Source of the DNA: Coxiellaceae bacterium | GTDB lineage: Bacteria > Pseudomonadota > Gammaproteobacteria > Coxiellales > Coxiellaceae | Direction of reading: 5' to 3' | DNA: 64,000 nucleotides | Assembly: GCA_029212885.1 (NCBI GenBank) | Contig: JARGPC010000003.1 | Coordinates: 151,854-215,853, forward strand | Part shown: positions 42,821-51,700 of the stretch, piece by piece | Position numbering within the stretch: position 1 is the first letter of the stretch | Layout: each line of letters begins with the position of its first letter | Program-made: the position numbers and the translations under genes | The notes under the pieces: model-generated | What the model saw: only the letters and a program-made list of their open reading frames with translations | Database searches by the model: none | What the model was told of the DNA's origin: nothing

Positions 42821-44444
42821 ACACTAACTGACCAGCTGAACTATCAGCATCGAGTACAAAATAACCGGTACGCTCAAATTGGAAGGTGTCGCCAGCGGCG
42901 GCATCTTTCACACCCGGCTCTAACCAACAATTCGCCAGCTGCTGATAAGAATCAGGATTAACATGCTGGGTAAAATCATCTTGTGCTGCCGGGTTATCAA
43001 CAGTAAATAAACGATCATATAAACGCACCTCGGCTGACACCGCCTGCTCAGAAGACACCCAATGGATCACTCCTTTGACCTTACGGCCATCAGCAGGATT
43101 TGTTCCCAATGTGTCAACATCGTAAGTACAATGCACTTCAGTGACATTACCATCCGCATCAGTGATCATCTTATCGCCACAGATCACATAAGCATTACGC
43201 AAACGCACCTCTTTACCTAACGCTAAACGCTTAAACTTTTTATTCGGCGCCACTTCCATAAAATCTTCGCGCTCTATATATAAGGTGCGGCTAAACGGCA
43301 GTTCGCGTGTTCCCATAGCTTCGTTTTGTGGGTGATTAGGCGCTTGCACCATTTCTGACTGACCTTCCGGGTAATTAGTAATCACCACTTTAATCGGATC
43401 CAAAACCGCCATCACGCGCGGCGCTGTGCGATTTAATTCATCACGCACGCATTCTTCCATCACACCCAAATCAATCACCGAGTCGCTTTTGGAAATCCCC
43501 ACTTGCGAACAAAAGTTCCTTAACGCTGCTGCCGGATAGCCACGACGACGCATACCAATTAAGGTTGACATACGCGGGTCATCCCAGCCATTAACAAAAC
43601 CTTCATCCACCAACTGGCGTAACTTACGCTTGCTGGTAATGGTATGCGATACATTTAAACGCGAAAATTCGATTTGCTGCGGACGTGCCGGCATGCTCAG
43701 TTGCTCAAGAAACCATTCATACAGTGGGCGATGATCTTGAAATTCCAATGTGCATAACGAATGTGTGATTTCTTCAATCGCATCCGACATGCAATGGGTA
43801 TAATCATACATCGGATAAATACACCACGTATCCCCCGTGCGTTGATGCGATAAATGACGAATACGATAAATCACCGGATCACGCATATTCATGTTACCTG
43901 AAGCCATATCAATCTTCGCGCGCAACACATGACTGCCTTCTTCACACTCACCCGCCTTCATGCTTTCAAATAAGGCTAAATTTTCTTCGACCGTACGATC
44001 ACGAAATGGACTGTCTTTGCCCGCTTGTTTTAATGTGCCACGATATTCACGCGTTTGTTCGGCATTGAGATCACATACATAAGCTTTACCATTTTTTATC
44101 AGCTCAACAGCGCCTTCATATAAGCGCTGAAAATAATCCGACGCATGATGAATCGGCTGTTGCCACTCAAAACCCAGCCACTCAATATCTGCCTGCATGG
44201 CATCAACATACTTTTGCTCTTCTTTTTCAGGATTGGTGTCATCAAAACGCAAGTTACACGCGCCCTTAAAGTCTTTGGCGATGCCAAAATTCAAACAAAT
44301 CGATTTAACATGCCCCACATGCAGATAACCATTCGGCTCCGGCGGAAAACGGGTTAATACTGCTGCATGTTTACCCTGCGCTAAATCTTCGCTGATAATC
44401 TTTTCAATAAAATGCGCTGTTGGGCTAGTGGTCTCTGCCGTCAT
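42783..44444 (-). CDS. glnS: Glutaminyl-tRNA synthetase
   Basis: Class I aminoacyl-tRNA synthetase that charges tRNA-Gln. [20 protein letters not shown] carries the HIGH-type motif, and [20 protein letters not shown] the KMSKS-type motif. [19 protein letters not shown] and [20 protein letters not shown] are GlnRS-specific. The C-terminal anticodon-binding beta-barrels are complete. The 553-residue length equals E. coli GlnS. It lies within the block that separates fabG from acpP. Confidence 0.98.
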   Translation of the reverse strand: MTAETTSPTAHFIEKIISEDLAQGKHAAVLTRFPPEPNGYLHVGHVKSICLNFGIAKDFKGACNLRFDDTNPEKEEQKYVDAMQADIEWLGFEWQQPIHHASDYFQRLYEGAVELIKNGKAYVCDLNAEQTREYRGTLKQAGKDSPFRDRTVEENLALFESMKAGECEEGSHVLRAKIDMASGNMNMRDPVIYRIRHLSHQRTGDTWCIYPMYDYTHCMSDAIEEITHSLCTLEFQDHRPLYEWFLEQLSMPARPQQIEFSRLNVSHTITSKRKLRQLVDEGFVNGWDDPRMSTLIGMRRRGYPAAALRNFCSQVGISKSDSVIDLGVMEECVRDELNRTAPRVMAVLDPIKVVITNYPEGQSEMVQAPNHPQNEAMGTRELPFSRTLYIEREDFMEVAPNKKFKRLALGKEVRLRNAYVICGDKMITDADGNVTEVHCTYDVDTLGTNPADGRKVKGVIHWVSSEQAVSAEVRLYDRLFTVDNPAAQDDFTQHVNPDSYQQLANCWLEPGVKDAAAGDTFQFERTGYFVLDADSSAGQLVFNRVVSLRDSWS

Positions 44445-44517
44445 GGTGTCTTTCCAATCAATTCATTAAGCCGGACATTATATGACTTTGTACCGGCGCT
44501 GGCTATACAACAAAGCA

Positions 44518-44564
44518 GTTACCCACATTATCTGTGGATAAAACTGTGCAGGAGTTATGTAATA
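44518..44564. repeat. DnaA-box-like direct repeat, copy 1
   Basis: TTACCCACA-TTATC-TGTGGATAA (two facing DnaA-box-like 9-mers) is followed by AACTGTGCAGGAGTTATGTA. It recurs at 45986-46033 in the same orientation with 39 of 47 positions identical. It lies in the 325-bp gap between glnS and the oxidoreductase. The rest of the gap (44565-44769) has no gene. Confidence 0.6.
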
Positions 44565-44769
44565 AGTAGAATTTATTCATATTAACAATGAGTTACCTAA
44601 CTGAGTAGTATTTAACAACTTCAAGCAACACCAAGCCAAACAGATACCAACCTGCGAACCATGCATTAGCAATATTGATAACGCCTCTGCACTTTAATGA
44701 TTGAACCCTAGCCATTAGCAGATTACCATGCACACAATGGCAACAAACGGGAACAAGGAGACACAGTGC

Positions 44770-45771
44770 ATGCCAAAAAAATTACAATGGGGAATATTAG
44801 GCACCAGCTTTATATCAGAGACAATGGTGAAAGCCATTCAGGCTTCAGCTGGTGGTGAAGTGCTTGCCGTTGCTGGGCGTAGCGAACAAAAGGCGCAAAC
44901 ATTTGCGCAAGGTTTAGCAATACCACACGCCTATGCCGATTATGACGACGTGCTGTCAAACCCAGATATTGATGTGGTATATATTGGCTTACCAGCCCAC
45001 TTGCATGCCGAGTGGGTTATTCGCTGTGCAAAAGCCGACAAACATATTTTATGTGAAAAGCCATTTACCTTGAATGCTACTGAAGCTGAGCAAGTGCTTG
45101 CCGTATTAAACGCATCGAATGTGTTTTGCATGGAAGCACAAATGATGCGCTGCCACCCGATCATGTCTTCACTTAAGTCACTATTGACTGAAGAGCCTAT
45201 CGGTCAATTGATGACCGCAACGGCACATTTTTCTGCTGATATTTTGCATTTAGTGAATCGCGAAACAGGAAATAGTATTTTAGACCTCGGCTGTTATCCC
45301 ATATCACTGCTGCGCATTGTGTTTGGTGAACCACAATCAATACAGGGACTGACGAATATTGATTCAGCCTATCAAATGGTTGATCGTGCCCATGCCGTCA
45401 TTCAATTTCCCGATGCTTGCTCAGCAACGGTAACCACTAGCAGCCACTTTGGCATGTATTGGCAGTTTAGAGTGTTTGGCGAAAAAGGTTTTTTGGACAT
45501 TTCTAATCTATGGTCACCCGACTGTGATGACGCCATTACGATTCAGTTATACGATAATGCTGAGCCTCGTGTCATCGTGATGAATTCTGCACAGAATTTT
45601 TATGTTGATCAAATTAATACAGTTCATCGGCATGTTATCAATGGTGATCGTGAAGCTTGCTACCCAGCAATGACTTGGCAAGACAGTCTATTAAATATGA
45701 AAGCGCTCGATTTATGGCAACATGCTGTTAATTTGACGACGGAGACAGAAGCAACTTGTATTAGCTCATAA
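44770..45771 (+). CDS. Gfo/Idh/MocA family NAD(P)-dependent oxidoreductase
   Basis: The Rossmann fold at the N-terminus has LQWGILGTSFISETMVKAIQ (GxxGxxS variant of the nucleotide-binding loop) and VLAVAGRSEQKAQTFAQGLA, then the family signature KHILCEKPFTLNATEAEQVL (EKP). The C-terminal alpha/beta domain has NSILDLGCYPISLLRIVFGE, typical of the dimeric dihydrodiol-dehydrogenase-like group (D-G-Y/CYP). The substrate is probably a sugar or trans-dihydrodiol. The start is ATG 44770, with AAGGAG 9 bases upstream; ATG 44728 is upstream of that site and unlikely. It is bracketed by the two DnaA-box-like direct repeats. Confidence 0.9.
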   Translation: MPKKLQWGILGTSFISETMVKAIQASAGGEVLAVAGRSEQKAQTFAQGLAIPHAYADYDDVLSNPDIDVVYIGLPAHLHAEWVIRCAKADKHILCEKPFTLNATEAEQVLAVLNASNVFCMEAQMMRCHPIMSSLKSLLTEEPIGQLMTATAHFSADILHLVNRETGNSILDLGCYPISLLRIVFGEPQSIQGLTNIDSAYQMVDRAHAVIQFPDACSATVTTSSHFGMYWQFRVFGEKGFLDISNLWSPDCDDAITIQLYDNAEPRVIVMNSAQNFYVDQINTVHRHVINGDREACYPAMTWQDSLLNMKALDLWQHAVNLTTETEATCISS

Positions 45772-45781
45772 AAAGACCATC

Positions 45782-46009
45782 ATGATGATGTTCGCCCACT
45801 CGAAGCATCATCATGCTTGGCTTCAGCTGTATTGGCAGACTGTTTCGCTCGCATTTGATTGCGTTGCACCGGTGATACCATCCGACCCTCATCGGAAACT
45901 GTTGACTCAAGCGAGGCCATACTTATATGCGATTGTGCAAGTGCTTGACCTCCTTTTTAGTGAATCGAACCAACCGTTACATCAGGTTATTCACATTTTC
46001 TGTGGATAA
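45782..46009 (+). CDS. Doubtful small ORF after the oxidoreductase
   Basis: The 75-codon frame begins MMMFAHSKHHHAWLQLYWQT, 10 bases after the oxidoreductase stop. The middle (LTQARPYLYAIVQVLDLLF) looks protein-like. The last codons run into the direct repeat at 45986 and use its TGTGGATAA for the stop. No ribosome binding site is obvious and no family is recognised. It may be a decayed gene or chance. Confidence 0.3.
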   Translation: MMMFAHSKHHHAWLQLYWQTVSLAFDCVAPVIPSDPHRKLLTQARPYLYAIVQVLDLLFSESNQPLHQVIHIFCG

Positions 46010-46033
46010 GACTGTGCAGGACTTCTGTAGTAA
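45986..46033. repeat. DnaA-box-like direct repeat, copy 2
   Basis: TTATTCACA-TTTTC-TGTGGATAA has both half-sites fitting or nearly fitting the DnaA box TTATNCACA, followed by GACTGTGCAGGACTTCTGTA. It is the partner of 44518-44564 and together they flank the oxidoreductase gene and the small ORF. Confidence 0.6.
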
Positions 46034-46089
46034 CCAATAATATCAATATTAATCAATTAGATAGGATAATGCTTAAGAGTTAACAAAAT

Positions 46090-46178
46090 GGATCCCGGCT
46101 CGGGGTCCGGGATGACAGTACCGAGGCCGGGATTAACTAGACCGTCATTGCGAGCCACGCAGTAGCGAAGCAATCTCA
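46090..46178. repeat. CCCGG...GATGACA and CGTCATTGCGAGC repeats in tandem
   Basis: GGATCCCGGCTCGGGGTCCG + GGATGACA (46090-46117) is followed by a partial unit and then CGTCATTGCGAGC...GCGAAGCAATCTCA (46143-46178). The second is a different widely dispersed repeat type known from many proteobacterial genomes. Both lie in the 295-bp gap (46010-46304) before the BaiN-type gene. A TATAAT occurs at 46243-46248 without a clear -35. Confidence 0.75.
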
Positions 46179-46267
46179 CGACAGAAGCTTAGATGATGAC
46201 AAGACGTTAGCCAGTAGGGGCGACGCCCATATAATAGGCTGATATAATGCCGCGAACAATAAAGTTG

Positions 46268-46306
46268 CACGCTCTGCGTGCACTCAGGTTTGGAAGGTGT
46301 TTGAAT
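46268..46306. repeat. Two-hairpin dispersed repeat, copy 2, supplying the start region
   Basis: CACGCTCTGCGTGCACTCAG + GTTTGGAAGGTGTTTGAAT matches 22773-22811 with a single C/T difference. Here the GGAAGG of the repeat lies 7 bases before ATG 46305, and the repeat ends on the first two bases of the start codon, so it provides the ribosome binding site. Confidence 0.65.
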
Positions 46307-47486
46307 GAATAACTACGACGTAATCATTATTGGAGCAGGCGCCGCCGGCTTAATGTGCGCCATTGAAGCAGGCAAACGCGGCAGGCAAGTGCTGGTGCTT
46401 GATAGTGCCAATAAGCCCGGCAAGAAAATTCTGATGTCAGGCGGTGGTCGCTGCAATTTTACCAATATGGATGTCAGCCACGAGAACTTTATCTCGCACA
46501 ACCCACATTTTTGTAAATCCGCGTTAAGCCGCTACACACCGTGGCATTTTATTGATTGGGTCAAAAACACCAATATCCCCTTTCATGAAAAAACACTGGG
46601 GCAATTGTTTTGCGACAACAAATCCAAAGATATATTAAATATGTTATTAGCTGCCTGTGAAAAGGTATCCGCTAGCATTCAATTAAAAACCAACGTAACG
46701 AAAATCACGCAAAAGAAAGACAATAGCTTTACACTCGAAACTTCTCATGGAAACTACAGCTGTGAATCACTGGTGATTGCCAGCGGCGGTTTATCCATCC
46801 CCACCTTAGGCTCAAGCCCGTTTGGCTATAAAGTCGCCGAACAATTTGACATCAAGGTGTGGCCTACCCGTGCAGGCCTAGTGCCCTTCACCTTACATGA
46901 TCACGATAAACAAAGGTTTGAGGCATTGTCAGGTGTGTCTGTCGACTGTATAGCCAGCTGCAATGACCAAAGTTTTCGGGAACAGATGTTATTTACCCAT
47001 CGCGGCTTAAGTGGTCCTGCGATGTTACAAATTTCATCCTATTGGCAGCCGGGTGATATTTTGACTATTCAGTTAATACCAGATACCAACTTATTTGAAC
47101 AACTGAAATCAGCACAAAGCCAACAACCTAAACTGTTACTCAAGAACTGCCTGCATCAATGCTTACCTAAAAGTCTTGTCGCAGTGTGGCTAGATGAAGA
47201 CCCAGCAAACACAGCGTTGCACAGCTTTTCACACAAACAACTGCAAAGCATTGCCGATTCATTTCAACAATGGCAGATCAAACCCAATGGCACCGAAGGC
47301 TATCGCACCGCCGAAGTAACTTTAGGCGGTGTCGATTGCGATGCCGTGTCGTCGAAAACCTTTGAAGCCAATAATGCACCAGGGCTGTATTTTATTGGTG
47401 AAGTATTAGACGTTTCTGGTTGGCTCGGTGGGTATAACTTCCAATGGGCTTGGGCATCGGGATTTGCCGCAGGTAAGGTGGTATAA
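46305..47486 (+). CDS. BaiN/RdsA (HI0933, YhiN) family FAD-dependent oxidoreductase
   Basis: The FAD-binding dinucleotide fold MNNYDVIIIGAGAAGLMCAI is followed by the family-specific KPGKKILMSGGGRCNFTNMD, CESLVIASGGLSIPTLGSSP and LDVSGWLGGYNFQWAWASGF. The 393-residue length is standard. Members include an NAD(P)H-dependent reductase of bile-acid intermediates, but most have unknown substrates. The ribosome binding site is the GGAAGG of a dispersed repeat. It is followed after 1 base by the histidine phosphatase gene. Confidence 0.93.
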   Translation: MNNYDVIIIGAGAAGLMCAIEAGKRGRQVLVLDSANKPGKKILMSGGGRCNFTNMDVSHENFISHNPHFCKSALSRYTPWHFIDWVKNTNIPFHEKTLGQLFCDNKSKDILNMLLAACEKVSASIQLKTNVTKITQKKDNSFTLETSHGNYSCESLVIASGGLSIPTLGSSPFGYKVAEQFDIKVWPTRAGLVPFTLHDHDKQRFEALSGVSVDCIASCNDQSFREQMLFTHRGLSGPAMLQISSYWQPGDILTIQLIPDTNLFEQLKSAQSQQPKLLLKNCLHQCLPKSLVAVWLDEDPANTALHSFSHKQLQSIADSFQQWQIKPNGTEGYRTAEVTLGGVDCDAVSSKTFEANNAPGLYFIGEVLDVSGWLGGYNFQWAWASGFAAGKVV

Positions 47487-47487
47487 G

Positions 47488-48624
47488 ATGAAATTTCGCC
47501 TTATTACAACCGTATTAGCAATGACCTTCACCACCTGCTATGCCCATCAAGCACAGTTAATATTTGCATCCGACCTGATTCGCCATGGTGCACGTACTGT
47601 CATTCACCCAATGCAAGGTATTCATTATCCAGTGTTATGGTCAACTGCTAATATCCCACCAGCACAATTAACCAAATATGGTTTTTTTGAAGAAAAAACC
47701 AATGGCCAATTTTTCAAATTAACTTACAAATCATTACTGCCCAAGCAGTATGATGCGAAACAAATATGCATACGCACCGATGGTGTTAATCGAACCATTA
47801 TGAGTGCGCTAGCGGTTGCTAGCCAAATGTACCCAGCATCACTACAATACAATATACACAGCGAACCTAAGGCCATCGATCGATTAATAGCACCGAGTAA
47901 AAATCTTAAAAATTTAGCGTCAAATGCACCCGGCTGGAAATACCATTGGCAACATTCCAACTGGGGCTATCCGTTTTATAAAAAGCTTTATCAACAACAT
48001 TTAATAAAGCGCTTATGCCCACGCAGCGGCAAGCAGAATTATTTACATTGCTTTAAAAGCATCAACTACATCGCCAGCAGTATTGCACCATTAAATAATT
48101 ATTGCAGCCATGCCAGTGAACATTGCTCAACAACAAAAATCCTGCATATCACTCACACACTAATGCAGCGCATTGTTAAAACCAACAATTGGCTGCTGCA
48201 GCATACTTTCTTGCCCAGTGAACAGAAAGGATTTATTGAAGCACTGCCAGCATACAAAAAACTCGGCCTGCAAAGTGGCTGCCTGCTGATCAATGATGTG
48301 ATCCACAACATGCAAATGAAAATCGATCATAAGAATCCGCTAAAATACAAATTATATTCAGGGCATGACAGCACAATTTTAACCGTATTAAATTATTTAA
48401 TGACACAGAATTTTGATCAATTCAAAAAACCACCCCTATTCGGCAATCCAGATTACGCTGCTGATCTTAGCTTTCGTTTATATAAAAGAGATAAAAAACA
48501 TTACCAGGTTAAAGTGATTTATCGGAATAATTCAGCACTGGATGCAACACAACACATATTATTCAATAAGAGCTTTAAGCAATTTAAACAGGTATATGAC
48601 AATCAACAATGCATAAGAGGCTAG
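47488..48624 (+). CDS. Exported histidine acid phosphatase-family protein
   Basis: A signal peptide (KFRLITTVLAMTFTTCYA) is followed by the phospho-histidine motif LIRHGARTVIHP. The C-terminal proton-donor motif is LYSGHDSTILTVLNYL (HD). This is branch 2 of the histidine phosphatase superfamily (acid phosphatase / phytase type), acting in the periplasm or outside. The start is ATG 47488, one base after the previous stop, with AAGGTGG upstream. The 378-residue length is usual. Legionella-type bacteria have similar secreted phosphatases (for example Map), but orthology is not claimed. Confidence 0.88.
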   Translation: MKFRLITTVLAMTFTTCYAHQAQLIFASDLIRHGARTVIHPMQGIHYPVLWSTANIPPAQLTKYGFFEEKTNGQFFKLTYKSLLPKQYDAKQICIRTDGVNRTIMSALAVASQMYPASLQYNIHSEPKAIDRLIAPSKNLKNLASNAPGWKYHWQHSNWGYPFYKKLYQQHLIKRLCPRSGKQNYLHCFKSINYIASSIAPLNNYCSHASEHCSTTKILHITHTLMQRIVKTNNWLLQHTFLPSEQKGFIEALPAYKKLGLQSGCLLINDVIHNMQMKIDHKNPLKYKLYSGHDSTILTVLNYLMTQNFDQFKKPPLFGNPDYAADLSFRLYKRDKKHYQVKVIYRNNSALDATQHILFNKSFKQFKQVYDNQQCIRG

Positions 48625-48706
48625 AACCTACTCCATTAAAATCAATAAGTTAATTTGTTTTCATTTTTGTAACCTTAAGTACTCAGTAATGATTAATGTG
48701 TTCATA

Positions 48707-48735
48707 TTGAACATTCTAGTAATTTAGTATATAAT
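48707..48735 (+). promoter_or_regulatory. Near-consensus sigma-70 promoter of the giant SidE-like gene
   Basis: TTGAAC (48707-48712) and TATAAT (48730-48735) are separated by 17 bp in an AT-rich 149-bp gap. Transcription would start near 48742, giving a 32-base leader to ATG 48774. Confidence 0.65.
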
Positions 48736-48773
48736 TCACTTATATGTTATTAACTTATGTTTAGCGAACTATC

Positions 48774-51700
48774 ATGAGAAAAAGATACGGCATTGAATAT
48801 CCGATTTCAGATACAATTGAAGACCAAATAAAACCACGATATGACGACAGCGACCTATCTGTGCATGGTTTTTTACATATTGCACGTACCCGTCGCATGG
48901 CTGCTGTGCTAGCACGACTACACACCGACATCATCAACAGCATACCAAGCTTCGTAACACCCGCACCAGCCACACCTTCTGAAGTAACCGATATCACACT
49001 AGGCATTCTAAATGAACAACATCAACTAACCGAATTAGGTCTTGACCTGTGCCAAGCCGCGGCACTGTTCCATGACTATGGTCGGCTGGACGCCACCAGT
49101 GACGGCATCGATTACTACGAGCTTGATAGCGCGCAAGCTTGTTATGACGCCATGATAAAAAATGACGCTTCTGAAATATTGGCCAAACGCTGCGCCGAGG
49201 CAATCGCCAATAAAGATATCGACCCGCGCGCTTGTAAAATAGCAATGGTGATGCATGCTTGTGATAGAAGAGGTATGACACGCCCTGAACCTTCCGCTAT
49301 TTCTGCTGCATGGTGCACTAGCAACGGACTGAGTGAATACTGGGAAAAAGAATATACCAACTGCAGCCTTACCTTCACCACCGACACTGACGGCATACAA
49401 TGGCATGCAGTAGATAAAACACCGCAAACCGCATTCGATCATGTAATTGCTGATGCTGATCGTTTTGAAATAGGTCGTTGCGACACACTAAACCCTGACA
49501 TGCTAGATATTATCTCAACCATTGACAGCATAAAAACACAATTATTCAGAAGCGCTCTCTACGAGCAGACCTCAGACATATACCAATTTGAAACAGGTTG
49601 TTACAACAAACTAAACGCCATCATACTTGAATACCGAGAAATATTACGCAAAACAGGTGATGACTATCAACAAAGAAATGGCCGTCGGCACAAAGACATC
49701 ATGCAAAAACACGCTCATGCTCAACAGGCTTTAGACTTTATTTTTGCCGAACCTGGTAGCTGTTATATACGTAGTTATTTCACCAACACCCCATTGCAGT
49801 GGCAAGCTGACCTAAACAGCATACCCTACCCAGAGGAGTACTCAACCTACACCGATATGATGATTACCCGGCTAAATGGTGACGAATTATTTTGGAATAA
49901 ATCCGTCAGAATGGATGAATACTCAAACATTGACTGGATGATAAGAGAAGGAAACAAAGAAACTGAATTTGCAGCATGCATATACAGTGGCGCAATCAGA
50001 GGCCCTGGTGATACTCGAACCTATAAATTACGCTTTGGTAAACGATGCGACTTAAGGCTCTTTAGACCACCAACAGAAATGCGCTCAGAGATCGAAGTCA
50101 ACACAGCAACCTTTTCCAAAAAAGCATCGTATAGCATAGAAAAAGCAACTCGATTCAACCGGTCTGGCTTTAATCTCTTCCAAACCCTGCCTGACAAAGA
50201 ACCATCAGTCATAGCCGCATCAGTTATCTTGCCAATATCCAACAAACAAGACTATTTACCAGCTACTCACCAAACTACACACGATGCAGGAACAACAGAC
50301 AAGTCAATAGACAGATCACCATTAGGAACTAACTACACTTCAGATGAAGAATTAATAAAACATGTCAATGAGACTGGAAACGACGCTGTCGTAAGCTATT
50401 CGGAATCACTACTACGCACCAAATTACACAATGCAGCATGGTGCATTAAATTAAAGGGTGACCCTATAGACAACGATCTACCAATACGACTGGTGATCCA
50501 AGTATGGCAACATCACCTCATGCAAAGGCAATTATTCACACAGCCTGACAACCCCGCACATCCGATACCTATTATTTTTTACAACGCTAGCCGGCAATCA
50601 TTTATGCCCTATACCATAGAACATATGCATGATGACCAAGCAAAATGGCGCGCATTAGATCTAGACAATAAAATTGACATTATTAAAAAATACTCCTCTG
50701 GCTTATCACCATTCAGACACATAAAAGAAAGGATGACTAATCTCGACCTTATTATAAGCTTAACCAGCCTGCTCAACGATGACGATCTAAAATCCGCCAC
50801 AGCAGAGCAATCAGAAATTTTAATTTCACTGCTTGAACAATGCTTAACATGCCCTGCAAACACGATTACTGCTAGCTACCGACACAGTGCCGCCTACATA
50901 ATAAATCAACTATCGACCCATTTGCGACCCACAACCAACCACACTTCGATAACACTACTAGAAACCTGTAGCGAATACCCAGTAGTGTTACTCACCCCAC
51001 CAAAACCCTACCTATTTGAATTAAGCTGTGAACCTGCATTTGATATCAAGCAAGCCGTACAAGATGCCGCAAATAAAACAAAGCTAAGCACTCACACCCC
51101 TACAACCACTCTTGCGACTAATGAAAAACTGTATCAACTTATATGTGGTCACAACACCAACCAATCATGGCTGAATTGGTCGAACGATAGCTTAACAAGA
51201 GACTTAAATAAATTTTCCGCATTTCTACCCCATCAACAACAAATGTTTTTAGGCCTTAGCACGTCTGAAAATCAGCAAACTCTTCACCTTTACACCCTAG
51301 ATTACCAAAAGGAAAAAGAAAAAAAAGCCGCTATGGATACAGCGAAATCACTGACCTACCTTCAATCGCCCACCGCCCTCTCTGAATTAGAGTGCAATAC
51401 CATTATCGGCGAAATGAAAAAGAACCCACTCTACACACACTCACTCATTAAAGCACTCAAAAATCTAGACGATCACCATCACCACAACCGAGATATACTG
51501 CTAACCGCCATACTACAATCAGAAAACCTTATGCAAACGCTCGTCAAAGAGTCGATGCAACTGCAATTTAACCAAGCCTACCCTTCAGCTAGGGATATAA
51601 CAGATCTGCAATCATTACTATCTATATTTACTGGTAGTGGAGACATCGACATCAGCGTTTTTGACCAAGTACTGCATGAACGCCTGACTCAACTTGAACA

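Noticed and set aside
44518..46033. Chromosome replication origin suggested by DnaA-box-like pairs
   Set aside because: Only two box pairs, no AT-rich unwinding cluster and none of dnaA, dnaN, mnmG or rpmH nearby; kept only as a repeat pair.
49035..49442. Minus-strand frames opposite the giant gene
   Set aside because: They are antisense to the conserved SidE-type motifs and resemble no family.
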